This document shows, in pieces, positions 9,560 to 12,264 of a stretch of 12,264 bases of DNA. The translations under genes were made by a program, and so were the position numbers. A model generated the notes under the pieces. It was not told the DNA's origin. It worked only from the letters and a program-made list of their open reading frames with translations, and did no database searches. The stretch's first letter is position 1. Every line of letters starts with the position of its first letter. The DNA comes from Ettlia oleoabundans. Taxonomy: Eukaryota; Chlorophyta; Chlorophyceae; Chlamydomonadales. The stretch spans positions 4,655 to 16,918 of the forward strand of contig JAAMXP010000912.1 in NCBI GenBank assembly GCA_019693395.1, given 5' to 3'.

Positions 9560-9760
9560 TAAGCGCATTTTTAGTTGGCAAGGAAATCGCCACTCTTTAA
9601 CTATGGACGGCTGCTGCCGGTCGGGTCGCTGCGCTGCAGGGCTGAGGCACGGCAGCGCCACCTGGCCTCTGGGGCTCCTGGAGGGGAGTTGCTGGTTGCC
9701 CAAGGCCACCGTGCGCATGGCATTTTAGAGGGCTTGCACAGGTTTGGCTTCAAGGCGTGA
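7090..9760 (+). CDS. CBM25-like starch-binding module fused to a sucrose-6-phosphate-phosphatase-like HAD hydrolase
   Basis: Nine exons: 7090-7203, 7289-7444, 7596-7679, 7799-8046, 8134-8343, 8520-8648, 8804-8987, 9251-9393 and 9640-9760, giving 462 residues. Residues 1-38 are basic and Ser/Ala-rich without acids, like a plastid transit peptide. Residues about 86-190 look like CBM25/53: LHYQTSWEQPILHSSINGGEW, GGNWWEAANIHL, LEFVLTDGQNNWD and GLNYHI. Residues 200-460 are HAD type of the S6PP family: motif I DLDDT (Asp202 nucleophile, Asp204 acid/base), motif II Thr236 in NTGRS, Lys323 or Lys373 as motif III, motif IV GDSGND (395-400), and the ending HGILEGLHRFGF. A phosphatase on a sugar phosphate, bound to starch or glycogen in the plastid, is inferred; classical plant SPP is cytosolic and lacks this module. 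Exon 1 is the least certain part. An in-frame ATG at 7102 is an alternative start. Confidence 0.85.
7680..7798 (+). other. Probable GC-AG intron within the CBM25 module
   Basis: Exon 3 ends VPMRQ at CAG followed by GCGAGT, matching the GC-AG donor consensus AG|GCRAGT. The acceptor CTACAG precedes VVSGGNWW. No GT donor at this point gives the right phase. The nearest phase-0 GT is at 7710 (a weak GTGCTG), which would add ten residues, ASDFTEPLAG. The GC choice gives the more natural CBM spacing. Confidence 0.6.
8047..8133 (+). other. Stop-free 87-nt intron of the phosphatase gene
   Basis: The GTATGC donor and CTGCAG acceptor join VLVC to SDLDDT, the HAD motif I. The intron is 29 codons long and has no stop in the gene's frame. 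If retained, it would insert 29 residues directly before the nucleophile motif. Confidence 0.6.
9100..9111 (+). repeat. G12 homopolymer in phosphatase intron 7
   Basis: Twelve consecutive G lie inside the 263-nt intron 8988-9250. This is a simple homopolymer, likely variable between strains and prone to sequencing error. Confidence 0.7.
9515..9558 (+). repeat. (GCAG)11 tetranucleotide repeat ending in a 5' splice-site motif
   Basis: Eleven perfect GCAG units fill 44 bp of phosphatase intron 8 (9394-9639). Every unit contains CAG, a potential 3' splice site, and the array runs straight into CAG|GTAAGC at 9556-9564, a near-consensus donor. The array alone could therefore behave as an exon with many acceptors. 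Confidence 0.85.
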
Positions 9761-10504
9761 GGCAGCACGCATCGCGAGCAGACAGCCCCTGAATGCAACC
9801 CGCCCATCAAACACTGTTTGCCGGTACAAAGAGGAAGTGAGAACTCAATAATCAAAGTGGTGCTGTACGCATCCAGCTTGCCCATGCTACCCTCCTTTCC
9901 CGTCGTGTGTTGGGAAGGACGTGTTGATACACGAAATGAACCAGCACCCATAGAGGCGTGTGCGGCTGGCTTCTCAGCTCATGCCTGCCTATGCACCCCC
10001 TTCGTACTTGCACCTATTTTTTTTCCCCTCTCCTTGTGAACTGATCCCTTTCACACCCCAGTAGTGTCTTCGTGATTTGGCTCACGTCTTCTTAGTTCCT
10101 TCTTCTTTTTTTATAAGGAGGTGCCCTTTGTACTTCGGCCTGTTCTACATGTGGTGTCTGTTCCGTCTGCTACCCTCCTGTCGCGCTGCGCCCTGCCATA
10201 TCCTCTTCCCAACAGCACCACGGCACCATGCCGAAATTTGTTTTGCTGTAACATAAACAGAAACGCGCCGCATGGAGCCAGCCATCTGCTACCGCTGCCT
10301 GTCGGCAGCTACCAGTGCTACTGCAGTACACGTGCAAGGGCCTCACGTGTCACGCACTTCCCTAGATGGCACAGATTGAATCAAATAGTAGGCCCACGCT
10401 TATCATTGAGTAGCGAGTTCTCGAGCGGCCACAACACTTGTGGCTGCACCTACAGTGGTCTAACACGCAGACCACCACTCTTGGAGTTGATCAACGCATG
10501 CTGA
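9761..10504 (+). other. Phosphatase 3'UTR and FAH upstream region, no gene recognised
   Basis: After the stop at 9760 there is a long untranslated stretch with pyrimidine-rich patches (around 10017-10035 and 10087-10112). The only TGTAA is at 10247-10251, which gives a 3'UTR of about 490-510 nt. The remaining 250 bp (10252-10504) should carry the FAH promoter and 5'UTR; no clear element was recognised. The longest open frames here (for example 10121-10504) have no recognisable protein features. No tRNA box A/box B pair was seen. Confidence 0.55.
10247..10251 (+). terminator. TGTAA polyadenylation signal, probably of the phosphatase gene
   Basis: This is the only TGTAA found between the phosphatase stop and the FAH start. 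Its distance of about 490 nt from the stop is within the normal range for chlorophyte 3'UTRs. Confidence 0.6.
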
Positions 10505-12093
10505 ATGGGAGACGCCGGGGTGCGGAAGCCGTTTGGGACATGCCCAAGTGCCGCCGCTGGTTTGTGTTGCCGCCCCAGGAGCGCCCCACCGCCCTGCCAA
10601 ACCCCCTTCCAATATTGCTGGCTGTGTTTGTTGTCATGGTTGCAGGACGCCAGCTGGCTGCCTGTGCTCCCCTCCAGTGACTTCAGCCTGGCCAACCTGC
10701 CGTATGGCATCTTCAGCACGCCAGCCGACCCCACGCCTCGGCCTGGGGTTGCAATCGGCGAGTGGGTGCTGGACCTGAGCGTGATCAGCCGTGCAGGGCT
10801 GCTGTCGGGACCTATCTTGAGCAAAGATAACAGTTGCTTTCAGCAGGTGGGGGCCTGGCGCAAGGCAGGGGCTGCAACTGTCAGCCAGCCAGGACAGAAT
10901 CTGCGGGCGCCGCTGCTGCCGTGACGGTGCGTTCCAATGCCAGCCACCACCCGCTTGGCTGGCCATCAGGCTCACTCCCTGCCCTGTCCTGCACCGCTTC
11001 CTCCCTCCCTTCATGCAGCCCACGTTAAACAGATTCATGTCTCTGGGCCGGCCAGCCTGGCAGGAGGCTCGTTACAGTGTGCAGCGCCTGCTGGCCTCCA
11101 GCGAGGGCACCCTGCGGGACAACCCCGAGTTGCGCGCTTCAGCCTTGGTGATGATGGGCGGAGCTGAGATGCATCTGCCTGCCTCCATTGGAGACTATAC
11201 AGACTTCTACTGCTCCCGGGAGCATGCCACCAACGTTGGGGTCATGTTCCGGGGACAGCAGAACGCGCTGCAGCCCAACTGGTGGGTGGGTGCATGAAAT
11301 GCTTCTTCTGCAACGTCTTGTTCAGTTCATATCCGATGATGCTCTCCATCTGCAACCAGGCGTCTGCATTTCAGGGCTGTATGGAATGCTGTGGTGAGGG
11401 CATGCTGGCCCATATTGCTGCCGGGCTCTCGTTCTTCGGATGCCTCCCTTGCTCCCGCAACTGCGTCCCTCACCGTCCCAGCCATCCAGTCCCAACCTGC
11501 CAACCCTCTCACCATTCCTTACTCTACAGGTTGCACCTTCCAGTGGGATACCATGGTCGGGCATCCTCAATAGTTGTGTCGGGCACTGATGTGCGGCGGC
11601 CATGGGGGCAGGTGCAGCGAGGCCCGGGGGAGGCCCCTGCCTTCCAGCCCACCGCCCAACTGGATTTTGAGCTGGAAATGGTGAGCTAGATGGGAGCTCG
11701 CCGTGGTAATTGGTGCTAGGTGGCTGAGGGGTGGACAGCTGGAGGATACTGTGGGTTGCCTGGCTGGCTGGCTCGCTGCACAGAGATGCTAAGGAGAAGC
11801 CCAAACAAAGCCCGTTCCCAGGTGTTATCCCCTGCAATGGCTCACGCCACAATGCCCCGCCCCTTCAGTTTCAACGACCTGATTTACATCTGCCTATGCC
11901 CCTAATACCTGTGCCTGCGTCCACACACCACCAGGGCTGCTTCATTGGCCCGGGCAACGAGCTGGGCAGCCCTGTCCCTGTGGGCGAGGCTGGGTCCCGC
12001 ATCTTTGGATATGTGCTGGTCAACGACTGGAGCGCACGCGACATACAGAAGTGGGAGTACGTGCCGCTGGGACCATTCAACTCAAAGAACTTT
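10505..12093 (+). CDS. FAH: Fumarylacetoacetase, first five exons (263 codons), 3' end beyond the window
   Basis: This enzyme cleaves 4-fumarylacetoacetate to fumarate and acetoacetate, the last step of tyrosine/phenylalanine breakdown. Exons are 10505-10519 (tentative), 10646-10846, 11019-11281, 11530-11680 and 11935-12093, with phases agreeing. The N-terminal SH3-like part ([34 protein letters not shown]) is followed by the catalytic domain. By alignment with mammalian FAH (offset +8) the metal ligands Asp134, Glu207, Glu209 and Asp241 are present, as are the catalytic His141, Tyr136, Arg150, Tyr167, Gln248 and Lys261. The motifs are [31 protein letters not shown] and [19 protein letters not shown]. 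The family is about 420 residues, so roughly 150 are missing on the right. Exon 1 rests only on phase and on an ATG at the expected distance. Without that intron the frame is open from the same ATG. Confidence 0.93.
10520..10645 (+). other. FAH: FAH intron 1 (tentative), 126 nt, stop-free in frame
   Basis: The donor GTGCGG and acceptor GTTGCAG remove 42 codons and bring the start to [14 protein letters not shown], close in length to other FAH N-termini. The 126 nt carry no stop in the FAH frame, so an unspliced message would give a 42-residue Cys/Pro-rich N-terminal extension. Either the intron or an extended N-terminus is possible. Confidence 0.45.
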
Positions 12094-12264
12094 GTGAGCA
12101 ATGCATTGCACCGGGGTGCACTGCGGGTTTGAGCCAGCCACCTGTCTAGCCATTGAGCACTGTGCGAGGTTGGTCATGCTGGCTCTGCTACATCTGCCCC
12201 TGCCAATCGCGTACTCCCATCCTGCTACTTCCCATTCTGTCCCCCCTCACACCCACCCACCCAC
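12094..12264 (+). other. FAH: FAH intron 5 (partial)
   Basis: GTGAGC follows the exon 5 codons for KNF, where FAH proteins continue with a TVSPW block. That block is not found before the window ends in a CACCCACC-rich stretch, so the next exon lies beyond the edge. Confidence 0.6.

Noticed and set aside
9818..10039. Open frames in the 3'UTR region as a possible small gene
   Set aside because: No domain, no splice logic with neighbours, and the composition is pyrimidine-rich and non-coding in character.
11322..11852. 176-codon open frame on the minus strand opposite FAH exon 4
   Set aside because: It is the mirror of the FAH frame, has no domain, and spans two clear FAH introns.
1..12264. 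CRISPR arrays, transposons, viral genes, tRNA or rRNA genes
   Set aside because: No direct-repeat/spacer pattern, no transposase or reverse-transcriptase motifs, no terminal inverted repeats, and no tRNA or rRNA signatures were seen on either strand.

Overview
This is nuclear DNA from a eukaryote, almost certainly a GC-rich green alga (core chlorophyte, probably a Chlorella- or Coccomyxa-like trebouxiophyte). The reasons are: genes split into many small exons separated by introns of about 85-810 nt with GTGAGT/GTGCG-type donors and CAG acceptors; TGTAA polyadenylation motifs (two after the second gene, one after the third); and protein products that resemble plant and algal versions. The placement is inferred from these traits. 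No ribosomal or organellar marker is present.

Layout. (1) Minus strand, 4528 down to 213 and beyond the left edge: the first 12 exons (487 codons) of the splicing factor SF3B3 (SF3b130/SAP130). (2) 4529-4828: a 300-bp head-to-head intergenic region with two CCAAT boxes in opposite orientation, probably a bidirectional promoter. (3) Plus strand, 4829-6859: a complete mitochondrial GrpE (Mge1) gene with two tandem alternative last exons. (4) Plus strand, 7090-9760: a nine-exon gene for a 462-residue protein with an N-terminal CBM25-like starch-binding module fused to a sucrose-6-phosphate-phosphatase-like HAD domain. (5) 9761-10504: a long 3'UTR with TGTAA, then the upstream region of the next gene. 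(6) Plus strand, 10505 to beyond the right edge: the first five exons (263 codons) of fumarylacetoacetase (FAH).

The exon chains were assembled by hand. Phases agree at every junction, and the joined proteins follow their families without gaps, so the internal boundaries are well supported. The first exons of the phosphatase and FAH genes are the weakest calls. The four genes belong to unrelated pathways (pre-mRNA splicing, mitochondrial protein folding, sugar-phosphate/starch metabolism, tyrosine breakdown). There is no operon-like logic apart from the shared promoter of SF3B3 and GrpE.

The items most worth attention are the duplicated mutually exclusive terminal exons of GrpE, the CBM25-HAD phosphatase fusion, a probable GC-AG intron inside the CBM, an array of 11 GCAG repeats ending in a strong 5' splice site, stop-free introns of length 3n, and a G-quadruplex-like tract directly after an SF3B3 5' splice site.
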